Positions 17,984-27,131 of a DNA stretch of 64,000 nt are shown here, piece after piece. The notes beneath the pieces are model-generated. The model ran no database searches and was not told the origin of the DNA. It saw only the letters and a list, made by a program, of their open reading frames with translations. A program made the translations under genes and the position numbers. Every line of letters begins with the position of its first letter. Position 1 is the first letter of the stretch. Where the stretch lies: the NCBI GenBank assembly GCA_022767345.1, contig JALEOD010000053.1:1-64000 (forward strand), read 5' to 3'. Source of the stretch: Emergencia sp. Its GTDB lineage: Bacteria > Bacillota > Clostridia > Peptostreptococcales > Anaerovoracaceae.

Positions 17984-19129
17984 TTATAAGTTTTTGCTTT
18001 TATAAATTCTTTCTACTCTGTGCCCCAAAGTGCCGTAGAGAAACTCAAAGGTATTTTCACAGAACTGTTCCATATCCCATGTGGTAATGTGCTCGTCGCC
18101 GTCCTGGCCAATCATGATGACCTTATCGCCGATTTCGCAAGGGATACCGGTTACATCGACAAAGGACTGATCCATGCAGCAGCCGAGGAATCGCGTGCGA
18201 TGACCGTTTACCAGCACAGGTCCTTGCTTTCGCATCCAGCAGGGATAGAATCCGTCTGCAAAACCCACAGATAAAGTGGCAACTCTCATGGGTTTTTCTG
18301 CCATAAATGCCCGACTGTAGCCTACGCTTTCTCCTGCATCAATATGATGAATATTGGTGATATACGTGCCGATTTCTACAGGTTCTGTGAGCCCTAGCGG
18401 CTCTCTGCCGTCCTCCATGGCCATATGACCCAGAATAGAAGTGCATGAACGAACATGGGTGCTGTAGTCTATTGCTTCTTTGTACCATGAAGTTGCGGCG
18501 GAATTGCAGCAATGCACGTACTGCAGAGAAAAGCCTGCTTCTTTTATTTGGGAAACACCTTCCTGAAATCGTGCAAACTGCTCTAAGGCAAAGGAATCGT
18601 AATAATCAGCAGTGGAAGTTGCGAAATGGGTATATGCGCCGACCACTTCGATGCTGTCCAAAGATTTTACCAAATTCAAAAGATTTTCCAAGTCCTTGCC
18701 GGGTTTGACTCCTAAACGATTCATGCCGGTGTTGATTTTGATATGGACTTTGATTTTCTTTCCGGCGGCAGCTGCCAGTTCATTAATATGGCGGGCAGTT
18801 ACTTCCTCAAAGAGGGGAATCTGCAAGTCGTATTCGATTGCGCCGTGGAGAAGATGCTGCGGTATACCGCCGACGATGAGAATATCGCAGGTAAGGCCTG
18901 CTTGTCTCAGTTCTACAGCTTCATACATCGCTGAATTTGCAATCAGCTTGGCGCCGCAGCGCTCTGCAAAAAGTTTCGCCATGGGTACAAGTCCGAAGCC
19001 GTAGCAGTTGCCTTTGATAACAGGGATGATGTCAGTCTTGGAACCGATGTGTTTTTTTACAATATTGTAGTTGTTTACAACAGTATCCATATCTACTTTA
19101 AAGTAGGCGTTATAGTAGTTGTTTTCCAT
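17984..19129 (-). CDS. alr: Alanine racemase family PLP enzyme
   Basis: A 381-residue fold-type III racemase. PLP-lysine motif PVIKGNCYGFG at about 36-46; the second catalytic base Tyr in VGYSRAF (about 266-272) near VGFADGFYP; and the C-terminal CCMDQSFVDVTG (about 307-318) of the alanine racemase beta domain. Normal Alr makes D-alanine for the wall. Here it lies 12 nt after a MtxA-type methyltransferase gene and near an ornithine-racemase-like gene, so a catabolic role with methylated amino acids is also possible. The substrate is not determinable from sequence. Confidence 0.83.
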   Translation of the reverse strand: MENNYYNAYFKVDMDTVVNNYNIVKKHIGSKTDIIPVIKGNCYGFGLVPMAKLFAERCGAKLIANSAMYEAVELRQAGLTCDILIVGGIPQHLLHGAIEYDLQIPLFEEVTARHINELAAAAGKKIKVHIKINTGMNRLGVKPGKDLENLLNLVKSLDSIEVVGAYTHFATSTADYYDSFALEQFARFQEGVSQIKEAGFSLQYVHCCNSAATSWYKEAIDYSTHVRSCTSILGHMAMEDGREPLGLTEPVEIGTYITNIHHIDAGESVGYSRAFMAEKPMRVATLSVGFADGFYPCWMRKQGPVLVNGHRTRFLGCCMDQSFVDVTGIPCEIGDKVIMIGQDGDEHITTWDMEQFCENTFEFLYGTLGHRVERIYKSKNL

Positions 19130-19141
19130 GGGGCAGTCTCC

Positions 19142-19984
19142 TTATTCGCTCAGGTGAAGATAATTGATGTGGGAAACGGTTATGTTGTCTGCTTTACGGC
19201 AGCGCTGCCCCAGAATCCGAACTTTTCCCAGGGCGGCAAGACAGGCGTCCTTGTACGGCATCTTTTCGCCGACCTCAAATTTTTTCCATTCAGCCTTTTC
19301 AAAGCCTGTCAGCAGGAAAGAAGTCTTTGGACACAGGTGAATCACGCAGTCTGCCGGTAGCTTTTCGTCCAGGGCTTTCAGGAAAGGCACTGTGAAGTTT
19401 TCGGTGATTTGCTTTGCAAATTTTGGACCGAGTATATTCAGACTGCCTGGTGAGTCGGTATAGTAAATGACACGGCAGCCGGCATCATAAGCAGCCAGAG
19501 CAAAGCCAATCAGACCTTCTGAAACTTTTGCGAAGAACTGATCCATCACCTCAGGCGCTTTACGCCAGCCCATAAGAATTTTCATCAGATCGCTGACACC
19601 GTTGATAATGGTAACAGGTCCGTGCAGTTCCACAGTGGCATTGCCGCCGGCTTCGTTGATTGCCCTGACCGCTTTCAGGGTTTCGCTGATTCTTCCGCAG
19701 GAAACGTCCATAGGAGAAAGCAGCGCCAGCTCATCGATTTTGGTCACGATATCGGTGTCCTTGCGAGGGCCGAGAGGGGAATCGTCAAATTTAATCTTTG
19801 CGCCCATACTTTCAGCTTCTAACACCGGGTCAAAGGGCAGCACGGGGTTTTCGCCGGCAAGAGCGGCGATGGCATCTGCACTGAAATATGCTTCCGGCAG
19901 AGAAAGCCCTTTTGCTGCGGCATCTTCCTTGGATATGCCGCTGTATTCTGCGTACTTGCAGCTGTAATCGATTAGTTTCGACAT
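19142..19984 (-). CDS. MtxA-type (UroD-fold) corrinoid methyltransferase
   Basis: A 280-residue member of the uroporphyrinogen-decarboxylase-like methyltransferases (MtaA/MtbA/CmuA group). The zinc ligands expected for thiolate or acceptor activation look intact: HLC in CVIHLCPKTS (about 222-231) and a later Cys in LGQRC. Such proteins pass the methyl group from a methylcorrinoid protein to CoM or tetrahydrofolate. The ATG at 19984 is chosen for the strong TAAGGAGGT just upstream. It lies between two racemase genes and diverges from the non-Pyl MttB gene, its likely partner. Confidence 0.75.
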   Translation of the reverse strand: MSKLIDYSCKYAEYSGISKEDAAAKGLSLPEAYFSADAIAALAGENPVLPFDPVLEAESMGAKIKFDDSPLGPRKDTDIVTKIDELALLSPMDVSCGRISETLKAVRAINEAGGNATVELHGPVTIINGVSDLMKILMGWRKAPEVMDQFFAKVSEGLIGFALAAYDAGCRVIYYTDSPGSLNILGPKFAKQITENFTVPFLKALDEKLPADCVIHLCPKTSFLLTGFEKAEWKKFEVGEKMPYKDACLAALGKVRILGQRCRKADNITVSHINYLHLSE

Positions 19985-20003
19985 TTTAGTTACCTCCTTA
20001 TAA

Positions 20004-20047
20004 AAAATCCCGGCAAACAAGGATTCCCTTGCCGGCCGGGGTTTTAC
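20004..20047 (-). terminator. Intercistronic terminator/attenuator
   Basis: On the minus strand a GC-rich hairpin (CCCCGGCCGGCAAGG pairing with CCTTGTTTGCCGGG) ends in TTTTTT, between the ornithine-racemase-like gene and the MtxA gene. It would reduce read-through, giving the racemase higher transcript levels. Confidence 0.65.
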
Positions 20048-20070
20048 GAGTCATACCTTTACAGGGATTT

Positions 20071-21162
20071 TTATACAAATACCATCTGTACGTTTCTGCA
20101 GTTGGTCAGATATACGATAGAAGCGTAGTTAATGCCGAAGGACACGATATCACCAGGCTTCAGATCTCTTTCAGCATCTTCAATATCTAAAATTGTGTGG
20201 TCTGAAGAAGCGCCGATGACTTCAATGCCTTTATCTTTCGGGAAGATTTCGTCAATGCTGCCGTAATCCACTTTACCGATACCAAGAAGGGCTCTCTTTC
20301 TGATACCTCTGTCAACGTATTCAGGAGTATGTCCGAAAGCGTCGATGGAAATTTTGCCGACCGGGTGAGACGGTTTGTCCTTTACTTCGATAACCTCAGC
20401 CTTGAGGGTGTAAACATCCTGATGCATCCAGCTCATGTCGTAGCCGTAGAATACGTCAAGGTCTCTTGCCAGAAGAATACCTTCGCCGACTCTGAGAAGG
20501 TTAATTCTCTTTGGCATATCGTTATTGATAATTCTAGGCAGACTGGTAGTAGCGCCGCCGGAGATGTATTCCAGCTGTCTGCCGATTTTGGCTTCAATTC
20601 TCTCAGCAATAGCAACCAGTTCATCCAATTTGTCTGCAGTTGCTTCGATGGAGCCGTAGCAGCCCAGATTGGTGCCGACACCGCCAAGTTCCAGATTCTT
20701 CAGTTCGTTTTCTACCATGACGGCAACATCGACCATTTCGTCCTTGTCCCAGAAGCCTTCGCGAAGGTCTCCAAGGTCAGCCATCAGAATGACTTTGTGT
20801 ATTTTGTTCTGCTTGGCAGCCTCTTCGTTCAAAGCTTTCAGCACGGAAACTTCACTGTTTAAGCTGACATCGCAAAGTCTTACGACCTCAGGAAGCTCGC
20901 TGAGCATTGGAACTCTGAGAAGGAGCATAGGCAGCTTAATTCCGCAGTCGATTGCGTCTTCAATCTGTTCCAGTCTGGAGGAAGCGATTAACTTCGCGCC
21001 GCCTTCAGCAAACATTTTGGCACATTCGGGAATACCTGTTGTTCCTTTGATAACGCCAGCGATGTCAATGCCAAAAGGCTTGCATTTTTCAACTACTGCG
21101 GCCACATTTTCTTTTAGATACTGTAAGTTGATTTCAACTCTCGGATAAATTTGTTTTACCAT
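20071..21162 (-). CDS. Ornithine-racemase-like PLP enzyme
   Basis: A 363-residue protein of the alanine/ornithine racemase family. The N-terminal barrel has IAGVIKGTTGIPECAK, where Lys of VIKG is the PLP lysine. Length and the beta-domain motifs (KISIDAFGHTPEY, DIVSFGINYASIVYL) resemble clostridial ornithine racemase more than Alr. It should invert a basic or methylated amino acid; ornithine is the model substrate. It is the first gene of the minus-strand group and is divergent from the MttB paralogue, so the two loci may share control and pathway. Confidence 0.72.
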   Translation of the reverse strand: MVKQIYPRVEINLQYLKENVAAVVEKCKPFGIDIAGVIKGTTGIPECAKMFAEGGAKLIASSRLEQIEDAIDCGIKLPMLLLRVPMLSELPEVVRLCDVSLNSEVSVLKALNEEAAKQNKIHKVILMADLGDLREGFWDKDEMVDVAVMVENELKNLELGGVGTNLGCYGSIEATADKLDELVAIAERIEAKIGRQLEYISGGATTSLPRIINNDMPKRINLLRVGEGILLARDLDVFYGYDMSWMHQDVYTLKAEVIEVKDKPSHPVGKISIDAFGHTPEYVDRGIRKRALLGIGKVDYGSIDEIFPKDKGIEVIGASSDHTILDIEDAERDLKPGDIVSFGINYASIVYLTNCRNVQMVFV

Positions 21163-21505
21163 GGTGTTCTCCTTTTTTCAATAAACTCGTATCCTCATTT
21201 TCTATTCTAATGAGCTTATTTTATCACGGGAAAAGCGCGGAAGTCCATATAGAAAGATTATTTCCTTTGGTATTTTTTTGAGGAAAAAATAAAGATGGGT
21301 CAGAAAACATTGAGTTTCCTATTGATTGACAATATGTGATAAATATTGCCAATCCAATCTTATGGACTTGCTGAAGTGATGATAATAAGCTATAATGAAA
21401 TGGTAATTTTTTTTCTAAAATATCTGAAAAAAGACCCAAAATGATATCCGGAAATCATGTATAATTTTAATAAATAAACAAAGTATGAAAGGCGAAGGAA
21501 AAAGA
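21163..21505. other. Divergent control region of the racemase and MttB-paralogue loci
   Basis: About 320 nt of AT-rich DNA between divergent genes. Apart from the promoter at 21368-21396 I see a second TATAAT (about 21461) without a clear -35 box. No riboswitch was recognised. Confidence 0.5.
21368..21396 (+). promoter_or_regulatory. Promoter of the non-Pyl MttB gene
   Basis: TTGCTG (21368-21373), a 17-nt spacer and a perfect TATAAT (21391-21396). It implies a leader of about 100 nt. Confidence 0.6.
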
Positions 21506-23005
21506 ATGAACAAATTTACATTTGACAACATGCCCCAGCTCAGGGTGTTGAGCAATGAGCAGGTTAAAGAAATGCATGAAAAGGCATTATATGTGTTGGA
21601 AAATTTAGGAATCATTTTTGCTTATGACGAGGCACTTGATTTACTTGAGGGAGCAGGCTGTGAGGTTGACAGAGCTACGCAGAAGGTTAAGTTCCCGAGA
21701 GAAGTAGTTGAGAATGCAATCAAATCTGCGCCGAGCACTTTTGATTTATATGACAGAAACGGAGAATTTTACTGCACATTCGGCGATGGCAAGACCCGTT
21801 TTAATCCGGGAAGCAGTGCCGGCAACGTACTGGAAAGCGACGGCGAAACCGTCAGACTGTCCGGTGTAAAGGATCTGAAACTTTTGACGAAGGTTGCACA
21901 GAGTCTGCCGCACATCGACTTTGTATCTTCTTCCATCGTTTGTGAGGAGGCACCGGGAGAGCTTGGATCCCAGTATCTGTACTACACAGAAATGCAGAAC
22001 TCCATCAAACCGATTATCGGCGGTTCCACTGACGCGGAAGGTGTACCTAGAACTTTCAAGTTGTTAAAGGCTGTTTTGGGTTCAGAGGAGGCAGTCAGAA
22101 CCAAGCCGTACACACTTTTCGATATTTGTGTGACTTCCCCGCTGAAGTGGTCTCATATCGGAGCAAGAAATATTATCGACTGTGTAAGAATGGACATCCC
22201 TATCAATCTGATTTCTGCACAGATTGCAGGAGCAACCGGACCGATTACACTGGCCGGATGTATCCTGAACCACACTGTAGAAATTCTGGCAGGTCTGGTA
22301 CTTGCGCAGGTAACAAAACCGGGCCATCCCGTTTCTTACGGCGGCGCGCCTTGTATCTTTAACATGAAGACCATGTACACGCCGATGGAATCCATGGAAT
22401 GCAGCATGGTAATGGCAGGCTATGCGCAGATGGGTCACTACTATGGACTTCCGGTACACACTTACGCAGCAATGTCTGACGCAAAGATTGTGGACTATCA
22501 GGCTGGCAGCGAAACTGCAAGATCCGGTCTTATGGCTATGATGGCAGGCGTTGATAACGTATCCGGTCCTGGCGGACTCAATGTAATCGCTGAAATGTCC
22601 ATCGAAAAGCTGGTCATCGACAACGACTACATCGGCACGCTGAAGCATCTGCAGAAGGGAATCCGCTTCGATGACGACACCCTGGCAGCAGATCTGCTTC
22701 TCAAAGTCGGCTCCGGCGGAAACTTCATGACTCAGAAGCACACGCTGAAAAATTATAATAAAGAACAGAATTACAGCAACATTACCATGAACTATCAGGA
22801 AAGAGCTGCTTGGATCAAAGAAGGCAAGAAATCCATCATGGATAAGGCTAGAGAGTACGTACAGGAAATCGACAAACAGACCATCTGTCCGCTGTCCGAT
22901 GAACAGAGAAAAGCCCTCGATGCTGCTTTCATTGAAGTTTGTGCTGACGCAGGACTTTCTGAAGAGGTCGCAAAGGACCTGATTAAAAAGTATGATGAAG
23001 CTTAA
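21506..23005 (+). CDS. MttB-superfamily methyltransferase without pyrrolysine
   Basis: A 499-residue TIM-barrel methyltransferase of the trimethylamine methyltransferase (MttB/COG5598) family. Aligned with the Pyl-containing MttB of this window, the GHYYG(L/I)P anchor is followed at equal spacing by Met323 (codon 22472-22474) exactly where the other has Pyl324. Characterised non-Pyl members (MtgB, MtpB, MtcB and similar) demethylate quaternary amines such as glycine betaine, proline betaine or carnitine onto a corrinoid protein. ATG at 21506 has GAAGGA at good spacing; an in-frame ATG at 21485 lacks one. The substrate is unknown; neighbours suggest a methylated amino acid. Confidence 0.87.
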   Translation: MNKFTFDNMPQLRVLSNEQVKEMHEKALYVLENLGIIFAYDEALDLLEGAGCEVDRATQKVKFPREVVENAIKSAPSTFDLYDRNGEFYCTFGDGKTRFNPGSSAGNVLESDGETVRLSGVKDLKLLTKVAQSLPHIDFVSSSIVCEEAPGELGSQYLYYTEMQNSIKPIIGGSTDAEGVPRTFKLLKAVLGSEEAVRTKPYTLFDICVTSPLKWSHIGARNIIDCVRMDIPINLISAQIAGATGPITLAGCILNHTVEILAGLVLAQVTKPGHPVSYGGAPCIFNMKTMYTPMESMECSMVMAGYAQMGHYYGLPVHTYAAMSDAKIVDYQAGSETARSGLMAMMAGVDNVSGPGGLNVIAEMSIEKLVIDNDYIGTLKHLQKGIRFDDDTLAADLLLKVGSGGNFMTQKHTLKNYNKEQNYSNITMNYQERAAWIKEGKKSIMDKAREYVQEIDKQTICPLSDEQRKALDAAFIEVCADAGLSEEVAKDLIKKYDEA

Positions 23006-23125
23006 ATGCCGGTAGGGTCAGGTGTTTAGACTTTTTCATAAAAGAAATTATACTTTACTTAAATTTTAAGAAAGGAAAAGTACATATTAGAAGCCCCTAT
23101 CTTCTATGTTGTACAAGGTAAACTT

Positions 23126-24598
23126 ATGGGTAGACGAGTTCCTATGTGGCAAGTTTTACTTTGCGTAGTATTCGCATTAGGTGTAATTTGCTACTCCATT
23201 TTTGGTACTGCTGATAACTATGGCGAAGCACATATGCCTCTGGTTTTGGCAGCAGCTTTCGTATCTATCGTAGGCGCCCTCAACGGCTGGAAATGGAGTG
23301 TAATGGAAAAAGGTATGATTCAGGGTATCAGCCGCTCCATGCAGGCAAACCTGATTCTGTTAACGGTAGGTATGCTGGTATCTACTTGGAAAGCAGGCGG
23401 AATCATTCCTTCCATGATTTACTACGGACTGAACATCATTAACCCGGCAATCTTCCTGGTAACAGCTGCGCTGCTGTGTACCCTGATTTCTCTGGTTATC
23501 GGTTCCTCCTACACCACTGCAGGTACTATCGGCGTAGCTATGATCGGTATTTCCATCGGTCTTGGCATCAACCCTGCTCTGACCGCAGGTGCTGTAGTAT
23601 CCGGTTCTTACTGCGGTGACAAGATGTCCCCGATGTCCGACACCACCAACATGGCGCCTGGCGTATCCGGAGCAAACATCTTCGATCACATCAAACACAT
23701 GGTATGGACAGTAGTTCCTTCCTATGTGATTGCAATGGTACTCTGGTTCATCTTAGGCAGAGGCGCTGCACCAGATGGTGCTGTACAGATGGAAATGAAA
23801 GACATTCTCCAGGACGCAATTCAGAACGAGTTCGTTGTAAGTCCGCTTTTGATGCTGCCGGTTCTGATTCTGCTGGCTGCAGTTATCTTCAAAGTACCTG
23901 CACTGCCTGCAATGTTCGGCGCAGTAATCATTGGAGTTGTTTGTATGGGTGCAGTACAGGGAATTGAGTTCAATCAGTTCTTTAGTATCATGCACTATGG
24001 TTATGAATCTTCCAGTGCAGATATCGTGCTGACTGAAGACTATTCCGTAGCTGACGTTGTCGGCGGCGGCGGATTCGACGGTATGCTGTGGACCGTATCC
24101 ATCGTACTTTGCTCTATGTCCTTCGCAGGCGTACTGGAAATCACCGGTATGCTGGGACAGCTGGTAGAAAAGATTATGAAGGTTGCAAAGACCAACGGTC
24201 TTCTGATTATGTGCACAATCTTGACTTCCCTGTTCATCAACCTGCTCTGTGCAGACCAGTATCTGGCTATCATTCTGCCGGGCAGAATGTACAAGAATGT
24301 TTACGAAGACAGAAAGTTAAAGGCAAAGAACCTGTCCAGATGTCTGGAAGACTCCGGTACACTGACTTCACCGCTGATTCCTTGGAACGTATGCGGCGCA
24401 ACTATGACAGGCTTCTTAGGACAGCCGACTGCAGCATATGCACCATATGCATTTGTTAACTACATCTGTCCAATCGTATCTATACTCTACGGCTTCACCG
24501 GCTTCACCATCGAAAAGATGACCGACGAAGAATACGAAAAGGTTATGGAAGCAAGAAGAGCAGAAGAAGAAGCTATGAAGAGAGAATTAGAAGCTTAA
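23126..24598 (+). CDS. NhaC-family Na+/H+ antiporter
   Basis: A 490-residue polytopic protein with about eleven to twelve helices. The signature VVSGSYCGDKMSPMSDTTNMAPG (about 159-181) is diagnostic of the NhaC/MleN family, and the QYLAIILPG and DSGTLTSPLIPWN segments also fit. MleN-type members exchange organic acids and Na+ for protons. It follows the MttB paralogue by 120 nt, so it may supply Na+/H+ balance or substrate exchange for that pathway. The annotated ATG has only a weak AAGG ribosome site; see the finding on a possible upstream start. Confidence 0.88.
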   Translation: MGRRVPMWQVLLCVVFALGVICYSIFGTADNYGEAHMPLVLAAAFVSIVGALNGWKWSVMEKGMIQGISRSMQANLILLTVGMLVSTWKAGGIIPSMIYYGLNIINPAIFLVTAALLCTLISLVIGSSYTTAGTIGVAMIGISIGLGINPALTAGAVVSGSYCGDKMSPMSDTTNMAPGVSGANIFDHIKHMVWTVVPSYVIAMVLWFILGRGAAPDGAVQMEMKDILQDAIQNEFVVSPLLMLPVLILLAAVIFKVPALPAMFGAVIIGVVCMGAVQGIEFNQFFSIMHYGYESSSADIVLTEDYSVADVVGGGGFDGMLWTVSIVLCSMSFAGVLEITGMLGQLVEKIMKVAKTNGLLIMCTILTSLFINLLCADQYLAIILPGRMYKNVYEDRKLKAKNLSRCLEDSGTLTSPLIPWNVCGATMTGFLGQPTAAYAPYAFVNYICPIVSILYGFTGFTIEKMTDEEYEKVMEARRAEEEAMKRELEA

Positions 24599-24633
24599 TC
24601 TTAGCTATTAGAGCTGATATAAATACTTCTTTC

Positions 24634-24676
24634 AAAAGGAAAGAGGCAGGTTTGATACCTGCCTTCTTCCTTTTTT
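24634..24676 (+). terminator. Terminator after the NhaC gene
   Basis: An AAAGGAA..GGCAGGT stem pairs with ACCTGCC..TTCCTTT around a TTGAT loop and ends in six T. Confidence 0.85.
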
Positions 24677-24701
24677 GCAGTGTTTTAAAAAAAGTACTTT
24701 A

Positions 24702-24718
24702 CTACTTTATCAAAGTAG
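24702..24718 (+). promoter_or_regulatory. Operator-like palindrome before the amino acid ABC operon
   Basis: CTACTTT-ATC-AAAGTAG is a perfect 7-bp inverted repeat just upstream of TATAGT (24724-24729), the best -10 candidate. It probably binds a dimeric regulator; which one cannot be said. Confidence 0.45.
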
Positions 24719-24760
24719 AGTATTATAGTAGTGATACGTTTAAGAAAGGAAATTTACGAC

Positions 24761-25555
24761 ATGAAAACTTTTAAGAAAGTACTTATTTTAATGATGGCAT
24801 TTGTAATGACTTTTGCCATGGCAGCATGCGGCGCAGATGGCGCACAGTCTGATATGGAATATGTAAAAGAAAAAGGCACATTGGTAGTAGGTATTACCGA
24901 ATACGAACCGATGGATTACAAAGATGAGAACGGCGACTGGATTGGCTTTGACGCAGACATGGCAAAAGCCTTTGCGGAGAGCCTGGGCGTAGAAGTGGAA
25001 TTCACTGTAATCGACTGGGACAACAAGATTGCCGAGATCAAAGGAAAGAGTATCGACGTGGTTTGGAACGGAATGACACTCATTGACGAAGTAACTTCCG
25101 CACTGGGCACTACCAACCCTTACTGCAAAAACGGGCAGGTAGTCGTAGTGAAAAAGGATATCGCAGACAAGATTCAGTCTGAAGACGATTTAAAGGATTT
25201 GACCTTTGCGGCAGAGGCCGGTTCTGCAGGTGCGAAGACACTGAAAGGCATGGACTTTGAGGTAACTGAAGTGCAGACACAGGCAGACGCTCTTATGGAA
25301 GTATCCGCAGGTACATCCGATGCTTGCGTCATCGACCTGATTATGGCAGGCGCTATGATTGGCGAAGGAACCAGCTACGAAGATCTGACTTACACAGTAC
25401 AGCTGAACAACGAAGAATACGGCGTTGCATTCCGTCCGGAATCCGACCTTGTGGAAGCGCTGAATCAGTTCTTCAAGGATACATATGAAGACGGCACTAT
25501 GATGGAAATTGCCAAGAAGTACGGCGTACAGGAATCTATCATCGAACAGAAATAA
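24761..25555 (+). CDS. Polar amino acid ABC transporter, substrate-binding lipoprotein
   Basis: A 264-residue family-3 solute-binding protein. It has a lipoprotein signal (FAMAACGAD, lipid-modified Cys about 22) and the SBP_bac_3 features GTLVVGITEYEPMDYKDENG, GFDADMAKAFAESLG and DVVWNGMT. ATG at 24761 follows AAGAAAGGAAAT. It captures an amino acid for the permease and ATPase encoded next. Its position after the MttB-paralogue locus raises the possibility that it binds the methylated substrate, but ordinary amino acids are equally likely. Confidence 0.88.
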   Translation: MKTFKKVLILMMAFVMTFAMAACGADGAQSDMEYVKEKGTLVVGITEYEPMDYKDENGDWIGFDADMAKAFAESLGVEVEFTVIDWDNKIAEIKGKSIDVVWNGMTLIDEVTSALGTTNPYCKNGQVVVVKKDIADKIQSEDDLKDLTFAAEAGSAGAKTLKGMDFEVTEVQTQADALMEVSAGTSDACVIDLIMAGAMIGEGTSYEDLTYTVQLNNEEYGVAFRPESDLVEALNQFFKDTYEDGTMMEIAKKYGVQESIIEQK

Positions 25556-25583
25556 GCAGAAATAAAGGAAGTTTGTAGTTATT

Positions 25584-26243
25584 ATGATGCAGGAAGTTAT
25601 GCTGGCGCTGTCCAGTGGATTTTTAGTAACAATTAAATTATTCGTGCTGACACTCCTTGGGTCGCTTCCTCTGGGACTTTTGATTGCCTTTACCTTCATG
25701 AGCAGAATCAAGGTAATCAAGGTGCTTTCCAGAACGGTTGTCTGGATTGTCAGAGGGACGCCTCTTTTGCTACAGCTGATTGTAATTTATTACGGTCCGG
25801 GGCTGATGTTTGGAAACAACCTCTGGGGCGGCAGCAATGCGGGCAGATTCATTGCGGCGCTGGTTGCTTTCATCTTCAACTATGCCTGCTACTTTTCTGA
25901 AATTTACAGAGGCGGCATCGAGAGCATTTCCAAGGGGCAGTACGAGGCGGGTCAGGTGCTGGGACTTACCAAGCATCAGATTTTCTTCAAAATTGTGCTG
26001 CTGCAGGTAATCAAGAGAATCATACCGCCGATGGGAAATGAACTGATTAACCTTGTAAAGGATACTTCTCTGGCTCGTGTCATTGCAGTTTACGAACTGA
26101 TTTGGGCGGGACAGGCATTTATCAAGAGCAGCGGTATTATCTGGCCCTTGCTGATGACTGGTGTATTTTATCTGGTGTTCAGCGGCATTTTGGTGCTGGC
26201 ATTTAACGCCCTTGAAAAGAAACTCAGCTATTTTGAAAGTTAA
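25584..26243 (+). CDS. Amino acid ABC transporter permease
   Basis: A 219-residue permease of the HisMQ/GlnP type with about five helices, the VRGTPLLLQL motif (about 54-63) and the EAA-like loop GQYEAGQVLGLTKHQIFFKIVLLQ (about 118-141). It is 28 nt after the binding-protein gene and 12 nt before the ATPase gene. A single permease species implies a homodimeric channel. Confidence 0.9.
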   Translation: MMQEVMLALSSGFLVTIKLFVLTLLGSLPLGLLIAFTFMSRIKVIKVLSRTVVWIVRGTPLLLQLIVIYYGPGLMFGNNLWGGSNAGRFIAALVAFIFNYACYFSEIYRGGIESISKGQYEAGQVLGLTKHQIFFKIVLLQVIKRIIPPMGNELINLVKDTSLARVIAVYELIWAGQAFIKSSGIIWPLLMTGVFYLVFSGILVLAFNALEKKLSYFES

Positions 26244-26255
26244 GGAGGAAAGGAT

Positions 26256-27014
26256 ATGTCGATTTTAGAAGTCAGGAATCTGAAAAAGAGCTTTGGCAAA
26301 GTCAACGTACTGAAGGGCATTGACTTTTCTCTGGAAAAGGGAGAGGTGCTGGCGATTATCGGATCTTCCGGAGGAGGAAAGACGACGCTGCTGCGCTGTT
26401 TGAATTTCCTCGAGTATGCCGATGAGGGAACGATTTCTGTCGGTGGAAAACTGATTTACGAGGGCGGTGTGACGAACCGTTATAATGAAGCCGAAATCAG
26501 AAAGAACCGTCTTCACTTCGGTCTGGTGTTTCAGTCTTTCAATTTATTTCCACAGTACAACGTACTGCGTAATGTAACGTTAGCGCCGGAACTTTTGAAA
26601 GTTGACTCCGCGGCGGCAATTCAGGAGCACGCCCTTGCTACCATTGAGCGGGTCGGTTTGACTGACAAGCTGGAAAACTACCCATGCCAGCTTTCTGGAG
26701 GGCAGCAGCAGCGTGTGGCAATTGCCCGCGCTCTGGTAATGGATCCCGATATTCTGTGCTTTGATGAACCGACTTCTGCACTGGATCCGGAACTGACCGG
26801 CGAGGTGCTGAAAGTAATCAAGGGGCTCAAAGGCAGCGACAGCACCATGATTGTGGTAACCCACGAAATGGAGTTTGCCAGAAGTGTGGCGGATAAAGTC
26901 ATCTTTATGGCGGACGGTCTTATTGAAGAAATGGGAACGCCGGAGGAAGTCTTTGACAATCCGAAGTCTGCGCGCACCCGCGCATTTTTGCAAAAGTCGC
27001 AGGAAAGAATATAA
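26256..27014 (+). CDS. Amino acid ABC transporter ATPase
   Basis: A 252-residue GlnQ-type ATPase: Walker [10 protein letters not shown] (about 33-41), signature [15 protein letters not shown] (about 148-162), Walker [15 protein letters not shown], and the H-loop in [15 protein letters not shown]. It is the last gene of the three-gene importer operon, with AAGGAGG before the ATG. Confidence 0.92.
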   Translation: MSILEVRNLKKSFGKVNVLKGIDFSLEKGEVLAIIGSSGGGKTTLLRCLNFLEYADEGTISVGGKLIYEGGVTNRYNEAEIRKNRLHFGLVFQSFNLFPQYNVLRNVTLAPELLKVDSAAAIQEHALATIERVGLTDKLENYPCQLSGGQQQRVAIARALVMDPDILCFDEPTSALDPELTGEVLKVIKGLKGSDSTMIVVTHEMEFARSVADKVIFMADGLIEEMGTPEEVFDNPKSARTRAFLQKSQERI

Positions 27015-27024
27015 CGTAAAGTAA

Positions 27025-27055
27025 AAAACCGTCGGCCTGTTGCCGGCGGCTTTTT
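27025..27055 (+). terminator. Terminator of the amino acid ABC operon
   Basis: AAAACCGTCGGC pairs with GCCGGCGGCTTTTT around CTGTT. Confidence 0.8.
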
Positions 27056-27131
27056 GTAACGGGTGCCTTCGCTTTTGCGCCGTAGCCGCGCGCATGCTGC
27101 TTGCGCTCCGTTCCCGCCTCGCGCGCCGTTG

